Of a stretch of 64,000 nucleotides of DNA, positions 63,812 through 64,000 are shown piece by piece (the first letter of the stretch is position 1; each line of letters begins with the position of its first letter). The stretch covers positions 83,049 to 147,048 of the forward strand of contig DAOUJD010000019.1 in NCBI GenBank assembly GCA_034423115.1. Reading direction: 5' to 3'. The position numbers were made by a program, and so were the translations under genes. The notes beneath the pieces were generated by a model. That model did no database searches and was not told the origin of the DNA. It worked only from the letters and a program-made list of their open reading frames with translations. This stretch comes from Bin87 sp034423115. GTDB taxonomy: Bacteria > Chloroflexota > Dehalococcoidia > Lucifugimonadales > UBA3495.

Positions 63812-64000
63812 TTACAAGGGAAGGGACACGGCCTGGCCGGTCTGGGCGCTGCGGGTGACGGCCTCGGTCCACTCCATGTAGTGGACGCCGACCTCGAAGG
63901 GGGTGCGGGTGACCTCTTCATTGCCGCGGATGGCGTTGACGAACTCCTCCTCGACGCGCCAGAAGCCCTGCTTCTCCTCGGGGACGGGCACCTCGGTCAG
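63812..64000 (-). CDS. Gfo/Idh/MocA family oxidoreductase, C-terminal end (partial)
   Basis: Only the last 62 codons are in the window. They read FWRVEEEFVNAIRGNEEVTR and then TPFEVGVHYMEWTEAVTRSA, the C-terminal helix-and-strand of Gfo/Idh/MocA dehydrogenases, before a TAA at 63812-63814. The frame runs off the end of the window; substrate unknown. Confidence 0.75.
   Translation of the reverse strand: MTEVPVPEEKQGFWRVEEEFVNAIRGNEEVTRTPFEVGVHYMEWTEAVTRSAQTGQAVSLPL

Overview
The window looks like chromosomal DNA from an uncultured, high-GC bacterium. The best guess is Chloroflexota of the SAR202/Dehalococcoidia kind. This rests on gene style and content: two luciferase-like flavin monooxygenases, Rieske proteins, D-aminoacylase-type and AXE1-type hydrolases, an rplI-dnaB-dnaD-dnaC replication block and Thr/Pro-rich lipoprotein linkers. 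There is no rRNA to confirm it. No CRISPR array, transposase or integrase was seen.

Layout. 0-2 kb: a decayed secreted-protein gene, tRNA-Phe(GAA) and G-rich non-coding DNA. 2-5.7 kb: a three-gene acyl-CoA carboxylase (carboxyltransferase, biotin carboxylase, biotin carrier). 5.8-6.8 kb: two unknown genes. 7-17 kb: a catabolic block of alpha/beta hydrolases (two lacking the normal nucleophile), RidA, an amidase with a small partner, a HEPN pair, a large Rieske protein, an aspartic protease and a flavin monooxygenase. 17.4-23.3 kb, minus strand: SDR, methyltransferase, small-molecule kinase, ThDP enzyme and a GAF-PAS protein without an output domain. 23.7-27.6 kb: a sulfatase-fold hydrolase with Thr at the formylglycine position, a D-aminoacylase-like amidohydrolase and a small Rieske protein. 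27.8-32.2 kb: sugar-nucleotide genes (UDP-glucose dehydrogenase type, epimerase) with a truncated duplicate of the dehydrogenase.

32.1-46.5 kb is the most interesting part. A minus-strand run (a fusion of a flippase-like membrane region, a phosphodiesterase and a GT2; a lipoprotein with two FEA1-like domains; an Fe3+-type binding lipoprotein; a GT39-like membrane protein) diverges from a plus-strand run of imelysin, di-heme oxidoreductase and a second imelysin. A convergent HTTM membrane protein closes it. A palindrome sits in the divergent spacer. I read this as a candidate cell-surface iron-acquisition island joined to cell-envelope glycan genes.

47-55.4 kb: an FMN-dependent hydroxyacid dehydrogenase next to toxin-antitoxin debris, lipoproteins, a flavin monooxygenase, dodecin, a P-loop kinase, a methyltransferase, a nonsense-mutated aspartic protease with a DUF5678 partner, and TenA. 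55.7-60.8 kb: rplI, dnaB, a lower-GC two-gene cassette between direct repeats, a PaREP1-like gene, a DnaD-domain gene and a helicase loader carrying two DnaC-type ATPase domains. 61-64 kb: an HtrA-type protease, a dCTP-deaminase-family protein and the end of a Gfo/Idh/MocA oxidoreductase. Short hairpin repeats are scattered between genes.
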